From positions 1 through 47,689 of the forward strand of contig CALUQZ010000011.1 in the NCBI GenBank assembly GCA_944323055.1: 47,689 nt of DNA. Direction: 5' to 3'. The DNA comes from an uncultured Acholeplasmatales bacterium. Lineage in GTDB: Bacteria; Bacillota_I; Bacilli_A; Acholeplasmatales; Anaeroplasmataceae. The notes beneath the pieces are model-generated. The model saw only the letters and a list, made by a program, of their open reading frames with translations, searched no databases and was not told where the DNA came from. The position numbers and the translations under genes were made by a program. Positions 25,969 to 35,406 of this stretch are shown here, one piece after another (position 1 is the stretch's first letter; every line of letters begins with the position of its first letter).

Positions 25969-26813
25969 GAATATATGGACTTGTAAAAACTATAAATAAT
26001 CATAAGCGTATTTATGGAATAATAACTAAATATAAAATATATTATATTTATTTCAAGAGAAGTCTTCATCAAACTTTTAAAAATTATTTAGTTGATAATA
26101 ATTTAATTGATTTAGAAGTAACTGAACCTGTAAAGAAAGATAATTATTACGTTTATGTAGTATATTATGTTTCAAAAATAAAATCTCTGGCATTAGACAA
26201 AGTATATTACTCTGAAGAACTAAATAATAAATCATTAAAAAAACTATTTAACTCAATTAAAAATGTATTGATATTAGATTTAGAAATGTTAATGCCACCA
26301 TATAATTATAAAGGTAATTTTATGAGCGAAATAGTTGAAATGGGTTACGTCTTATACGATGAAAATAATAAATTAAAGCTAAAATATGATGCTTATTTAA
26401 AAGCTAATCAAGAATTAAATGATAGAACAGCTAATTTTTTAAAATGGCGTAAAAGGGATTATTATAGGAATGCTATTTCCTTTTATAAAGCTTATAACGA
26501 ATTAAAGAAAGTCTTAAAAAAATATCATCCTACCATTATAGTTTATGGTAAAAATGATATATTAGCTTTAAAGAGAACATTTATAAATTATAAGTTACCA
26601 AACTTATTAAATTATATTAGAATAATTAATCTTTCATCATTAATAGAAAATTATTATCATCATGTTAATGAATTAGGTTTATTTAATTTATACAATATGT
26701 ATTATGACAAGAATGATTTTCAACAACATGGTGCTTTAAGTGATGCTATATATACATATTATGTATATAGAGCTTTTAAAACGGATATATTAAATGGTCA
26801 GAAATCAATCTGA
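25965..26813 (+). CDS. DEDDh 3'-5' exonuclease with an unfamiliar N-terminal domain
   Basis: A 282-residue protein. The C-terminal ~180 residues are an exonuclease of the DnaQ/DEDDh fold: D105 and E107 in ILDLEML, D198 in GKNDILAL, and H255 and D260 in HGALSDA. Residues 1-~85 are a lysine/tyrosine-rich beta-looking domain (KTINNHKRIYGIITKY...) that I cannot place; it might bind nucleic acid. It starts inside the uvrC stop (ATGA), so it is made with UvrC. A role in repair or RNA trimming is inferred only from the fold and neighbour. The stop lies in the terminator stem. Confidence 0.82.
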   Translation: MRIYGLVKTINNHKRIYGIITKYKIYYIYFKRSLHQTFKNYLVDNNLIDLEVTEPVKKDNYYVYVVYYVSKIKSLALDKVYYSEELNNKSLKKLFNSIKNVLILDLEMLMPPYNYKGNFMSEIVEMGYVLYDENNKLKLKYDAYLKANQELNDRTANFLKWRKRDYYRNAISFYKAYNELKKVLKKYHPTIIVYGKNDILALKRTFINYKLPNLLNYIRIINLSSLIENYYHHVNELGLFNLYNMYYDKNDFQQHGALSDAIYTYYVYRAFKTDILNGQKSI

Positions 26814-26823
26814 CCATTTTTTA
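26792..26823 (+). terminator. Intrinsic terminator after the DEDDh exonuclease
   Basis: Perfect 11-base stem AAATGGTCAGA (26792-26802) with TCTGACCATTT (26809-26819), a 6-base loop and T's. It contains the stop codon (26811-26813). Confidence 0.9.
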
Positions 26824-26824
26824 T

Positions 26825-26850
26825 AAAAAAAATAGGCCTAAGCCTATTTT
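26825..26850 (-). terminator. Intrinsic terminator of RNase J (minus strand)
   Basis: Perfect 9-base stem AAAATAGGC (26829-26837) with GCCTATTTT (26842-26850), a 4-base loop. On the minus strand it is followed by a U tract from the A run at 26825-26832. It contains the RNase J stop codon and sits back to back with the exonuclease terminator. Confidence 0.85.
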
Positions 26851-28526
26851 AATACCATAAAGATTGGAATAATCATCGGTTTGCGATCAGTTTCATCATA
26901 GATTAATTTAGATAAGAAATCTTGCAAGTTATATTTTAAGAAATTTAAATTAACTTGTTTTACTTTAGCTAATTCTCCATTTAAGAATCTTTTAGCTTGA
27001 GAAATAATTCTTTTAGTTAATTCCTCACTATCTTTCATATAGATAAAACCACGCGATACAACTTGTGGGTCAATCGGTAGAAGTTTTTTATCAGGATTAA
27101 TAGTTACGACTAAACTAAAAAGACCATCTTCAGATAATAATTTGCGTTCTCTTAAGATATTACCTGAAACATCACCGATTTGATTGCCATCTATATACAC
27201 TTCACCAGAATGAACATGTCCACTCAATCTAGCACCATGTTCATTTATACTTAAAACATCACCATTTTCTAGGATAAAAGTATTTTCTGGTTTAACACCA
27301 CAACTGATAGCCAAATCAGCATGAACGCGCTGCATACGATATTCACCATGTACAGGAATAAAGTATTTAGGCTTTAATAAAGCTTGAATTAACTTTAATT
27401 CGTTCTGTGAGGCATGCCCTGATGTGTGTGTATCCGTTAAAGGTGAGTGAGTAATGACATTACAACCATTTCTAATTAATAAATTGATAGTTTTATTAAC
27501 TCCTTCTTGATTGCCAGGAATAGGAGATGAAGAGAAGATGATTGTATCACCAGGTACTAGTTTAATTTGTCTATGTGTTCCACTAGCTATTCTAGAAAGA
27601 GCAGCAAGTGGTTCTCCTTGAGAGCCTGTGCAAATTAAAGTAGTTTCTTCAGGTTTATAATTAACTAAATCTTCAGGTTCAATTAAAGTACCTTTAGGAG
27701 GTTTAATATAACCTACTTGCTGACCAATTTCAATTGTTTTAGCCATAGAACGACCAAAGACAGCTACTTTACGATTATGTAAAACTGAAGCTTCAATTAT
27801 TTGACTTACTCTATAAATATTTGAAGCAAAAGTAGCAACAATAGCTCTACCTTCAATGTGAGAGAATAGTTCTTTAATTGATTCGCCAATTCTTTTTTCT
27901 GATTCAGTCGAACCGGGAACTAGGGCGTTAGTACTATCGGCAGTAAGACATAAAACACCTTCCATACCAATTTTAGCTAATTTTTCATATTCAGCTTGTG
28001 GGCCAACTGGTGTAAAATCAATTTTAAAATCACCAGTATGTACAAAGTTACCATAAGGTGTTTTAAATACCATCGCAAAACTATCAGGAATTGAGTGATT
28101 AAGTCTTATAAAGGATAATTCGACTTCTTTAAATTTATATGTAAAATATGACTTAAACTCGATAATTTGAATTGGATCTAAATCTTTAAATTCCATTAGT
28201 TTACTTTGAATTAAATCAACAGCTATACCAGCTGCATATATTTTTGGTATTTTAACTGATTTTAATAAATAAGGAATTCCCCCTATATGGTCTTCATGAC
28301 CATGTGTAATAAACAAACCTACAATTTTTTCTTGGTTTTGCCTTAAATATTCAAAATCAGGGATAACGTAATCAACACCTAGTAAATGCTCATCTGGGAA
28401 TAAAATCCCAGCATCAATGATAAAAATTTGATTATCATATTGTAATATATACATGTTTTTTCCGACCTCACCTAAACCACCAAGTGCAAAAAAGGCTAAG
28501 TCTTTACGATTAATAACAGTATCCAT
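26844..28526 (-). CDS. rnjA: Ribonuclease J
   Basis: A metallo-beta-lactamase/beta-CASP ribonuclease with 5'-3' exo- and endonuclease activity, central to mRNA decay and rRNA maturation in Firmicutes. The 560-residue protein has the catalytic THGHEDHIGG, the beta-CASP region with TADSTNA and VATFASNIYRV, and HTSGHAS and PVHGEYRM motifs. A C-terminal domain follows, ending in IPIFMVLK. GAAAGGGG precedes the ATG. It is a single gene on the minus strand with its own terminator, divergent from proS. I see a TATAAT-like -10 at 28564-28569 on the minus strand without a good -35. Confidence 0.96.
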   Translation of the reverse strand: MDTVINRKDLAFFALGGLGEVGKNMYILQYDNQIFIIDAGILFPDEHLLGVDYVIPDFEYLRQNQEKIVGLFITHGHEDHIGGIPYLLKSVKIPKIYAAGIAVDLIQSKLMEFKDLDPIQIIEFKSYFTYKFKEVELSFIRLNHSIPDSFAMVFKTPYGNFVHTGDFKIDFTPVGPQAEYEKLAKIGMEGVLCLTADSTNALVPGSTESEKRIGESIKELFSHIEGRAIVATFASNIYRVSQIIEASVLHNRKVAVFGRSMAKTIEIGQQVGYIKPPKGTLIEPEDLVNYKPEETTLICTGSQGEPLAALSRIASGTHRQIKLVPGDTIIFSSSPIPGNQEGVNKTINLLIRNGCNVITHSPLTDTHTSGHASQNELKLIQALLKPKYFIPVHGEYRMQRVHADLAISCGVKPENTFILENGDVLSINEHGARLSGHVHSGEVYIDGNQIGDVSGNILRERKLLSEDGLFSLVVTINPDKKLLPIDPQVVSRGFIYMKDSEELTKRIISQAKRFLNGELAKVKQVNLNFLKYNLQDFLSKLIYDETDRKPMIIPIFMVLK

Positions 28527-28705
28527 AATTACCCCTTTCTAAAGCATCGATTTCCTTCAATTTATTATACAATAATAGAAGTTAAAAAAAAAGAAATATT
28601 TCTTTAAATGACAGTCTTTTTAGATTGTAAGTGTTTACATAAATTATTTTTTAATTATAGTTAATAATTATTTACTAAAATAAAGTAGTTTTTCAATGTT
28701 TAAAA

Positions 28706-28714
28706 TGTTATAAT
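28706..28714 (+). promoter_or_regulatory. Extended -10 of the proS operon
   Basis: TGTTATAAT lies 22 bases before the proS start, with no good -35. The leader is too short for a T-box, so proS is not controlled by that mechanism here. The rest of the 28527-28736 gap is AT-rich with no other feature that I can support. Confidence 0.5.
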
Positions 28715-28736
28715 AAGTTTTCGAAAGGATGATATT

Positions 28737-30449
28737 ATGTTAGCAAGTAAAATGTTAATTAGTACCTTAAAAGACGTACCACAAGAAGCTAAAATTCCTT
28801 CACATATCTTATTACTAAGAGCTGGTATGATTAAAAATGAGGTATCAGGAGTATTTAATTATTTACCTTTAGGATTAAGAGTTATATCTAAAATTGAAAA
28901 TATTATTAGAGAAGAAATGGATAATAGTGGAGCTTTAGAAATATTATGTTCAGCTATACAACCTAAAGAAGTTTGGGAAGCATCAGGTCGTTGGCAAAAA
29001 TACGGGCCTGAATTAATCCGTTTTAAGGATAGACATGATAGAGAGTTTTGTTTAGGTCCTACACATGAAGAAATCTTTACAACTTTAGTAAAAGATTTAG
29101 TAAAATCTAGTAAAAGTTTACCATTAAATATATATCAAATTCAAACTAAATATCGTGATGAAGTTAGACCACGTTTTGGATTAATGCGTAGTCGTGAATT
29201 TATAATGAAAGATGCTTATTCTTTTGATAAAGATGAACAAGGTTTAGATAATAGTTATCAAAATATGTACAAAACATACAGTAAAATATTTGAACGTCTT
29301 CATTTAAAATATAAAGTTGTTTTAGCCGATACGGGAGCTATTGGTGGTAATGCTAGTCATCAATTTATGGCTTTATCTAATGTTGGTGAATCTGATATTG
29401 TTTATTGTGATTGTGGATATGCCGCTGATGTTGAAAAAGCGGAAGCTTATCCAGATTATTATGAAACAGGAGAATCAAAAGCTGTTGAAGAAGTATTAAC
29501 AGAAAATAAGCGTACAATTGAAGAAGTAAGCTCTTATTTAAACATTTCTCCAAAAAGAATGGTAAAAACAATCATTTACTATGATAATACAAATAAAGAA
29601 TTTGTAGGAGTTTTAGTAAGAGGAGATAGAGAAGTTAATGAAGTTAAAGTAATTAACAAGCTTGATTCAACTGAAAATGACTTAAGATTAGCTACAGAAC
29701 AAGAAATCATAGATTTAGGAAGTGTTCATGGTTTTTGTGGACCTATTGGTTTAAATATTAAATTATTAGTTGATGAAGAAGTAACATATTTAAAACAAAG
29801 TGTAGTTGGAGCTAATAAATTAAATTATCATTTAAATAATGTATGTTATGATAGAGATTATAAAGGCATAGTTGGCTGTTTTAGAAAAGCTTCACTTAAT
29901 GATTTATGTCCAATTTGTCATAAACCATTAAAACAAGAAAGAGGTATTGAAGTCGGACAAATTTTCAAACTTCAAACAAAATATAGTTTGCCTTTAAATT
30001 GTACTTATGTAAATGAAGATAATAAAAATGTTCCTATGCAAATGGGTTGTTATGGAATCGGAGTTTCTAGAACTTTAGCTAGTATTATCGAACAATATCA
30101 TGATGAGGCAGGTATTATATGGCCTTTAAATGTAGCGCCTTATCATTGTGTAATTACACCTGTTAGTTTAAAAGATGATAATCAAGTTAATTTAGCAAAA
30201 GAAATTTATGAAAAACTAAAAAAAGAACATGTTGAAGTTATTTTAGATGATAGAGATGCCAAACTAGGATTTAAACTTAAAGATTGGGAATTAATAGGTA
30301 TCCCTTATATAATTACTTGTGGTCGTGATTCTATAAATGGCATGGTAGAATTTAAATTACGTTCTAAAGTTAATGAGAAAGAATTAGTATCTAAAAATGA
30401 TGCAATTATGACAGTGTTAAAGGCAGTTGAGGATTTAAAGAATGAATAA
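28737..30449 (+). CDS. proS: Prolyl-tRNA synthetase (prokaryote type)
   Basis: Charges tRNA-Pro. The 570-residue class II enzyme has motif 1 (GVFNYLPLGLRV), motif 2 (YRDEVRPRFGLMRSREFIMKDAYSFD region, about 143-168), an insertion domain of the editing (INS) type at about 225-400, motif 3 (MGCYGIGVSRTLASIIEQ) and the anticodon-binding domain (about 475-570). The INS domain marks the bacterial form. AAAGGATG lies 7 bases before ATG 28737. It overlaps the next gene by 8 bases. Confidence 0.97.
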   Translation: MLASKMLISTLKDVPQEAKIPSHILLLRAGMIKNEVSGVFNYLPLGLRVISKIENIIREEMDNSGALEILCSAIQPKEVWEASGRWQKYGPELIRFKDRHDREFCLGPTHEEIFTTLVKDLVKSSKSLPLNIYQIQTKYRDEVRPRFGLMRSREFIMKDAYSFDKDEQGLDNSYQNMYKTYSKIFERLHLKYKVVLADTGAIGGNASHQFMALSNVGESDIVYCDCGYAADVEKAEAYPDYYETGESKAVEEVLTENKRTIEEVSSYLNISPKRMVKTIIYYDNTNKEFVGVLVRGDREVNEVKVINKLDSTENDLRLATEQEIIDLGSVHGFCGPIGLNIKLLVDEEVTYLKQSVVGANKLNYHLNNVCYDRDYKGIVGCFRKASLNDLCPICHKPLKQERGIEVGQIFKLQTKYSLPLNCTYVNEDNKNVPMQMGCYGIGVSRTLASIIEQYHDEAGIIWPLNVAPYHCVITPVSLKDDNQVNLAKEIYEKLKKEHVEVILDDRDAKLGFKLKDWELIGIPYIITCGRDSINGMVEFKLRSKVNEKELVSKNDAIMTVLKAVEDLKNE

Positions 30450-31272
30450 TATATTTAAAAAAATTAAAAGAAAATGCTTAATTTACGCAATTTTACGTAT
30501 TTTAGTTCCTGTTATATCTATTGTTGTATGTTTTCTAGTAACAGCTTTTGCTGACCAAACAACATCATTATTATTAACTATTATTTTTGCTATACTTGCC
30601 GTTTCAAGTTATATCTTTCTTACAAATAGATATAAAGGTAATCAATTATATTTAGAAGATGAAATATTTAATGAAGCTCTTAAAGGCTTATATGATAAAA
30701 AGAAAACAGCTAATGCTAGAAGTTATTTAAATATTAATGAATTAGTAAAAAATAATTTATTTATTGAACCTTATCGTCGTTACGGCTTTTTATATTATGA
30801 AGTTATGTATAATAGAGTAATAATTGATAGTTCTAATTTAACTTTAGAGTATTTAGAAGATTCAACTAAAAAAAGAAAAAAAACATACTACGGTTTTTTA
30901 GGTCGTGCTATTAGATATGAATTAAGAAGTCATAAACCTCTTTATTTAGTTAATAAAAAGTCTAAATATTTTAATGTTTCTGAAAGTATTGTTGAAGATG
31001 ATGTATTCAATGTATCAGGTAATTTAAATAATTATGAGAGAATAAATAAAAATGGTGCTTTAGATAAATTAAAAGATTATATTAAAAACAACAATGATTT
31101 TGTTCTATCAGTTTTTTATTTACCAGAAGCTATTTATGTGTTAATAGAGGATGAAGTTATCACAATTAATCCTAAATTTAAGGATAAGATAGATGATGAG
31201 TACATAAACAATTATAAAATTAAGTTTAGAGTTCCTCGTGACATTGCTGATATATTAAAAATAACAAAATAG
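30442..31272 (+). CDS. Membrane protein, DUF3137-like
   Basis: A 276-residue protein with two adjacent N-terminal membrane helices (about residues 14-36 and 41-61) joined by a very short loop, then ~210 cytosolic residues. The soluble part resembles the uncharacterised DUF3137 family in layout: INELVKNNLFIEPYRRYGFLYYE-like block, a beta region around YYGFLGRAI, and a C-terminal 'F.LPEAIYVLIEDE...INPKF' strand pair. I base this on general resemblance, not a search. It is coupled to proS (overlapping stop/start) and 8 bases before fbp. Confidence 0.7.
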   Translation: MNNIFKKIKRKCLIYAILRILVPVISIVVCFLVTAFADQTTSLLLTIIFAILAVSSYIFLTNRYKGNQLYLEDEIFNEALKGLYDKKKTANARSYLNINELVKNNLFIEPYRRYGFLYYEVMYNRVIIDSSNLTLEYLEDSTKKRKKTYYGFLGRAIRYELRSHKPLYLVNKKSKYFNVSESIVEDDVFNVSGNLNNYERINKNGALDKLKDYIKNNNDFVLSVFYLPEAIYVLIEDEVITINPKFKDKIDDEYINNYKIKFRVPRDIADILKITK

Positions 31273-31280
31273 GTAGATTC

Positions 31281-33119
31281 ATGTATAATGATTTAGAGTA
31301 TTTAACTTTATTAAAACATACATTTCCATCGGATTTAGAGTTAAAACAAGAGATTATAAAATTAGAGGCTATTTTATCATTACCTAGAGGTACTGAACAT
31401 TTCATGAGTGATTTGCACGGAGAATTTTTAGCATTTAATCATTTGATTAACAATTGTTCAGGAGTAATCCGTGAAAAGATAGGTGTTTGTTTGAATGATT
31501 TAACTACCTCTGAACAAGATGATTTAGCAACTTTAATTTATTATCCTGAATTAAAACTAAAACAAATTAAAACTAAAACAACTGATTTTTATGCTAAAAC
31601 TCTTATAAATTTGATTAAGTTAACTAGTCTAATATCGTCTAAGTATTCAAGAACTTATGTCAAAAAATTTATTGATAAAGAATATTTTTATATTATTGAT
31701 GAATTGTTACATACTAAAGATAATATAGAAACTAATATTAAGGAATATTTTAATAATATTATTAATTCTATAATAGAGAATAATGTTGCTGAAAACTATA
31801 TTATAGAGTTTTCTCGTATTATAAAAAAATTAGCTGTTTCAAGACTTCATATAGCTGGTGACATTTTTGATAGAGGCCGTCATCCAGGTAGTATTATAGA
31901 ACTATTAAAAAAACATCACTCATTTGATATACAGTGGGGTAATCATGATATTTTATGGTTTGGTGCTCATGCAGGTAATATAGTTATGTTATTTTATGCT
32001 ATTTATAATACAGTTAAATATAATAATTTGACAGTATTAGAAAATAGTTATGGAATTAGCTTAAGAAAATTAACTAATTATGCTAATTTACTATATGCAG
32101 ATAGCAAAAATGTAATATCACCTTTAGTAAAAACCACTTTAATTATGTTGTTAAAAATAGAAGGAAATTTAATTAAAAAATATCCCCAATATTTTAAAGA
32201 TTTAACTTTAGTTTTAAATAATATAAATTATGAAGAAGGTACTTATTCTTATAATGGTCAAACATATGAATTGATTGATAAAAACATTAAAGGTTTAGAT
32301 TATAATGACCCTTATAAATTAAGTGTAATAGAAGAAGATATTATTTCATCTTTAGTTAAAGATTTTAAAAATAGCCCTAGATTAAAAGACCATATTATCT
32401 TTTTAATAGATAAGGGTAGTGTTTACTTACATTATAATGATAATTTGATTTATCATGGATGTGTGCCTGTAGATGAAAATAAAAATTTTAAACTTGTAAA
32501 TACACCTCAAGGTTTGAAATTTGGGAAAGAATTATTTGATTATTTAAATGAATTAATTAAAAAAATTTCAAACAATAACTTAGATGATGAAGAATTAGCC
32601 TTTTTATATTATTTATGGAATGGTTATGATTCACCTTTTACAGGACGCAATTATAAGACATTTGAATTAGCTTTTTTAAATGATAAAAATTTACAAAATG
32701 AAAAAAGGAACCCTTATTATGAATTTCGTAATCAAAAGGAATTTTGTTTAAAAATATTAAAAGAGTTTAATGTTAGTAATAATGGACATATTGTTAATGG
32801 GCATTTACCAGTTAAGGTAAAAAAAGGAGAAAGTCCGATTAAAGCTAGCGGCAAATTAATAATTATTGATGGTGGTTTTTGTAAGGCATATCATGATAAG
32901 ACGGGAATTGCTGGCTATACATTAATTGCTAATTCTCATGGTCTTAGAATTAAAGCTCATGAAGAATTTTTAGGAATAGAAGAAGTTTTAGCAAATAATA
33001 AAGATATAATTTCTAATTCTCAAATTATTGAAACATATCAAAAAAGACAAACAATTGCTGATACGACAGAAGGAAGCAAATTAAAAATATTAGTTGAAGG
33101 ATTAAAAAAAGCGGCATAA
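31281..33119 (+). CDS. fbp: Class III fructose-1,6-bisphosphatase
   Basis: Hydrolyses fructose-1,6-bisphosphate to fructose-6-phosphate (gluconeogenesis and supply of sugar phosphates). The 612-residue protein is the Firmicutes type III enzyme (Bacillus Fbp/FBPase_2), built on a metallophosphatase core: SDLHGEFLAFNHLI near 42-56, AGDIFDRGRHPG, QWGNHDILWFGA, and NGHLPVK near the C-terminus. Slightly shorter than the ~640-670 usual. TAGGTAG precedes the ATG. It is the third gene after proS and ends at a strong shared terminator. Confidence 0.95.
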   Translation: MYNDLEYLTLLKHTFPSDLELKQEIIKLEAILSLPRGTEHFMSDLHGEFLAFNHLINNCSGVIREKIGVCLNDLTTSEQDDLATLIYYPELKLKQIKTKTTDFYAKTLINLIKLTSLISSKYSRTYVKKFIDKEYFYIIDELLHTKDNIETNIKEYFNNIINSIIENNVAENYIIEFSRIIKKLAVSRLHIAGDIFDRGRHPGSIIELLKKHHSFDIQWGNHDILWFGAHAGNIVMLFYAIYNTVKYNNLTVLENSYGISLRKLTNYANLLYADSKNVISPLVKTTLIMLLKIEGNLIKKYPQYFKDLTLVLNNINYEEGTYSYNGQTYELIDKNIKGLDYNDPYKLSVIEEDIISSLVKDFKNSPRLKDHIIFLIDKGSVYLHYNDNLIYHGCVPVDENKNFKLVNTPQGLKFGKELFDYLNELIKKISNNNLDDEELAFLYYLWNGYDSPFTGRNYKTFELAFLNDKNLQNEKRNPYYEFRNQKEFCLKILKEFNVSNNGHIVNGHLPVKVKKGESPIKASGKLIIIDGGFCKAYHDKTGIAGYTLIANSHGLRIKAHEEFLGIEEVLANNKDIISNSQIIETYQKRQTIADTTEGSKLKILVEGLKKAA

Positions 33120-33134
33120 TAAAGCCGCTTTTTT
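33105..33134. terminator. Bidirectional terminator between fbp and pepT
   Basis: Stem AAAAAAGCGGC (33105-33115) with GCCGCTTTTTT (33124-33134), an 8-base loop. A and T runs on both sides serve both converging transcripts. The fbp stop codon lies in the loop, and the pepT stop overlaps the end of the right arm. Confidence 0.92.
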
Positions 33135-34338
33135 AAATTGAAGCAATTTGAATTAATATATTTGATACAATTTGCATTTCCTCTAGGCAAGCTAATTCAT
33201 AAGGACCATGTCCATTGTAACTACCTGTTCCTAAATTTGGTGTATTAAGTCCCATTTGGGTTAATTTAGCTCCATCTGTACCACCTCTAATAGGGAGAAT
33301 AAGAGGAGTGATATTTAATTTTTTCATAGCATTTAATGCTCTGGTAATAGAGCGTTTGTCTTTTTTTATAATCTCATACATATTTAGATAACTTGGAGTA
33401 ATAGTAATAGATACTGTATCTTTTAAATATTTTTTATTTAAAAAATCAGCAGCATCTTTCATATGTTTTTCTAAAATATGTAGTTTTTTAATATCATGTT
33501 CTCTAATTATATACTCTAATTTAGCTTGTCCGACCTCACCATTAATGCTACATAAATGAATAAATCCCTCTAAACCTTCCGTATACATTGGATTAGCAAA
33601 AGTTGGTAATAGGCTTTGATATTCTAAAGCAATTAAACTAGCATTTAACATATGACCTTTAGCACTACCAGGATGAATGTCTAATCCTTTAATAGTAACT
33701 ACAGCACTTGAAGCGTTAAAATTGCTATAGCATATTTCATTATATAGGCCACCATCAACTGTATAAGCATAAGCACAATTAAAGTCTTTGACATCAAAAT
33801 TAGCGATTCCTCCACCTATTTCTTCATCAGGAGTAAAAGCTACATGAATATGATGGTGTTTTATATTAGGATTTTGTTTAAAATAGCTTAACATATTCAT
33901 TATTTCAGCTATACCAGCTTTATCATCACCACCTAAAACAGTGCTGCCATCTGTTGTGATTAATGTTTTTCCTTTTAGCTTTTTTAAGAAAGGAAAATCC
34001 TTTGTTTTAATAGTTAGATGAGTTAGATTAATATCTTTAGCATCATAATTATAGATGACATTAGGTTTAACATTTTTACCACTAAAACCAGGAATAGTAT
34101 CAAGGTGGGCTATAAAGCCAATATGTAAATTACTATTAGTATTACTTTTTAAATAAGCAGTTAAAATACATTCATCTGTTAATTTTATATTTGTTAATCC
34201 TAAATCTTCTAATTCTTGTTTAAGTATATTAGCTAAATCAAATTGTTCATTTGTAGAAGGAGTTTTATTTTCTCCTTCTTTTGACATTGTATTAATTTTT
34301 ACATAACGTAAAAAACGTTCTAGTAATTCATCTTTCAT
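33133..34338 (-). CDS. pepT: Peptidase T (tripeptide aminopeptidase)
   Basis: A cytosolic zinc aminopeptidase that removes the N-terminal residue from tripeptides. The 401-residue M20-family enzyme shows HIGFIAHLDT, STVLGGDDKAG, FTPDEEIGGG, the VDGG segment and IRGGTDGAKLTQMGL with the final GSYNGHGPYE. The length is standard. AGGAG lies upstream of the start. It overlaps the end of ansA by 11 bases, so the two minus-strand genes form one amino-acid salvage operon. Confidence 0.96.
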   Translation of the reverse strand: MKDELLERFLRYVKINTMSKEGENKTPSTNEQFDLANILKQELEDLGLTNIKLTDECILTAYLKSNTNSNLHIGFIAHLDTIPGFSGKNVKPNVIYNYDAKDINLTHLTIKTKDFPFLKKLKGKTLITTDGSTVLGGDDKAGIAEIMNMLSYFKQNPNIKHHHIHVAFTPDEEIGGGIANFDVKDFNCAYAYTVDGGLYNEICYSNFNASSAVVTIKGLDIHPGSAKGHMLNASLIALEYQSLLPTFANPMYTEGLEGFIHLCSINGEVGQAKLEYIIREHDIKKLHILEKHMKDAADFLNKKYLKDTVSITITPSYLNMYEIIKKDKRSITRALNAMKKLNITPLILPIRGGTDGAKLTQMGLNTPNLGTGSYNGHGPYELACLEEMQIVSNILIQIASI

Positions 34339-35317
34339 TTTTAATTTCTCCTACTAAATTTGTTTTAAAATATTTTTTAATTTCATTAATGTCATTAGTT
34401 TGACCTAATACCCACATAAGTTTTGTTATACAGGCTTCACTAGTCATGTCAAACGCTTCAATAACACCAATATCTAAAGCTTTTTTCCCTACCTCATAAA
34501 TATTGAAATTAGATTCTTCATATAAACATTGACTACAAACACAAACAGGGATATTTTTTTTAATTAATTTATCTAAATACATCAAAAAATTACGTCTCAT
34601 AAAAGAGATACCACCTGCACCATAAGCTTCAATAACCAAACCTTTAATTCCAAAATTTAATAAACAATCAATAATCTTAGGGTCCATATTAGGAGTTAAC
34701 TTTAATAAAAATACATTAGTTTCAATTTTATTAGAGTAATAAAATTTACCATTTGTTTCCGGTAACTTTAAAACTCTTAAACCTCTTGCATCAATGCTAC
34801 ATACATTTTCTAAATTAATTGATTCAAAAGCATGAAAAGAAGAAGTTCTAACTTTAACAGCTCGACATCCTAAAATGATTTTACGATTAAAGGCTAGAAA
34901 TATTCCACCGATTTTACTTAATGACATAGCTAGAGCATATCTAAGATTACTATAGGCATCAGTAAGTTTATCATAGATAGGTAATTGACTACCTGTAAAA
35001 ACGACTGGAATGGGTGGATTTTGGATTATATAACTAATAATAGAAGTTGTGTAAGCCATTGTATCAGTACCATGAGTGACAATAATTCCATCATAAGAAT
35101 TTAAATTTATGTAAATTTTTAAAGCCAATTGTTGCCATTCTTCTGGTTGCATATTTGTACTATCTAATATAAATAAATCTAAAATAGTATAGTTGTTGCT
35201 AGAATCGATATTATTTAAAGCTTCTTTAATAATATTAGAACTATTAGGTTTTAAAGTTTTATCTTTTAAAACGGATGTAATAGTCCCACCTGTTGTAATT
35301 ACTAAAATATTTGCCAT
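34328..35317 (-). CDS. ansA: L-asparaginase, type I
   Basis: Hydrolyses asparagine to aspartate and ammonia in the cytosol. The 329-residue protein has both catalytic signatures: TTGGT at residues 8-12 and VTHGTDTMAYT near 80-90, plus the YGAGG segment. There is no signal peptide, consistent with type I. GAAAGGAAAAAATT before the ATG provides the ribosome-binding site. It is the first gene of the ansA-pepT operon. Confidence 0.94.
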   Translation of the reverse strand: MANILVITTGGTITSVLKDKTLKPNSSNIIKEALNNIDSSNNYTILDLFILDSTNMQPEEWQQLALKIYINLNSYDGIIVTHGTDTMAYTTSIISYIIQNPPIPVVFTGSQLPIYDKLTDAYSNLRYALAMSLSKIGGIFLAFNRKIILGCRAVKVRTSSFHAFESINLENVCSIDARGLRVLKLPETNGKFYYSNKIETNVFLLKLTPNMDPKIIDCLLNFGIKGLVIEAYGAGGISFMRRNFLMYLDKLIKKNIPVCVCSQCLYEESNFNIYEVGKKALDIGVIEAFDMTSEACITKLMWVLGQTNDINEIKKYFKTNLVGEIKNER

Positions 35318-35351
35318 AATTTTTTCCTTTCACTTTTTATCTTCCTTTAAT

Positions 35352-35380
35352 AGTTTAAATGTAATATAATATCAATGCAA
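35352..35380 (-). promoter_or_regulatory. Probable ansA-pepT promoter
   Basis: On the minus strand TTGCAT (35380-35375) and TAAACT (35357-35352) are 17 bases apart. A TATAAT on the plus strand (35365-35370), possibly the -10 of the following flavoprotein gene, lies between them, so the divergent promoters overlap. Confidence 0.45.
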
Positions 35381-35406
35381 GTAATTTTTGAAAAAATGGA
35401 GTATTT

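Noticed and set aside
28715-28736. T-box or other riboswitch before proS
   Set aside because: The predicted leader is only about 16 bases; no specifier loop or antiterminator sequence is present.
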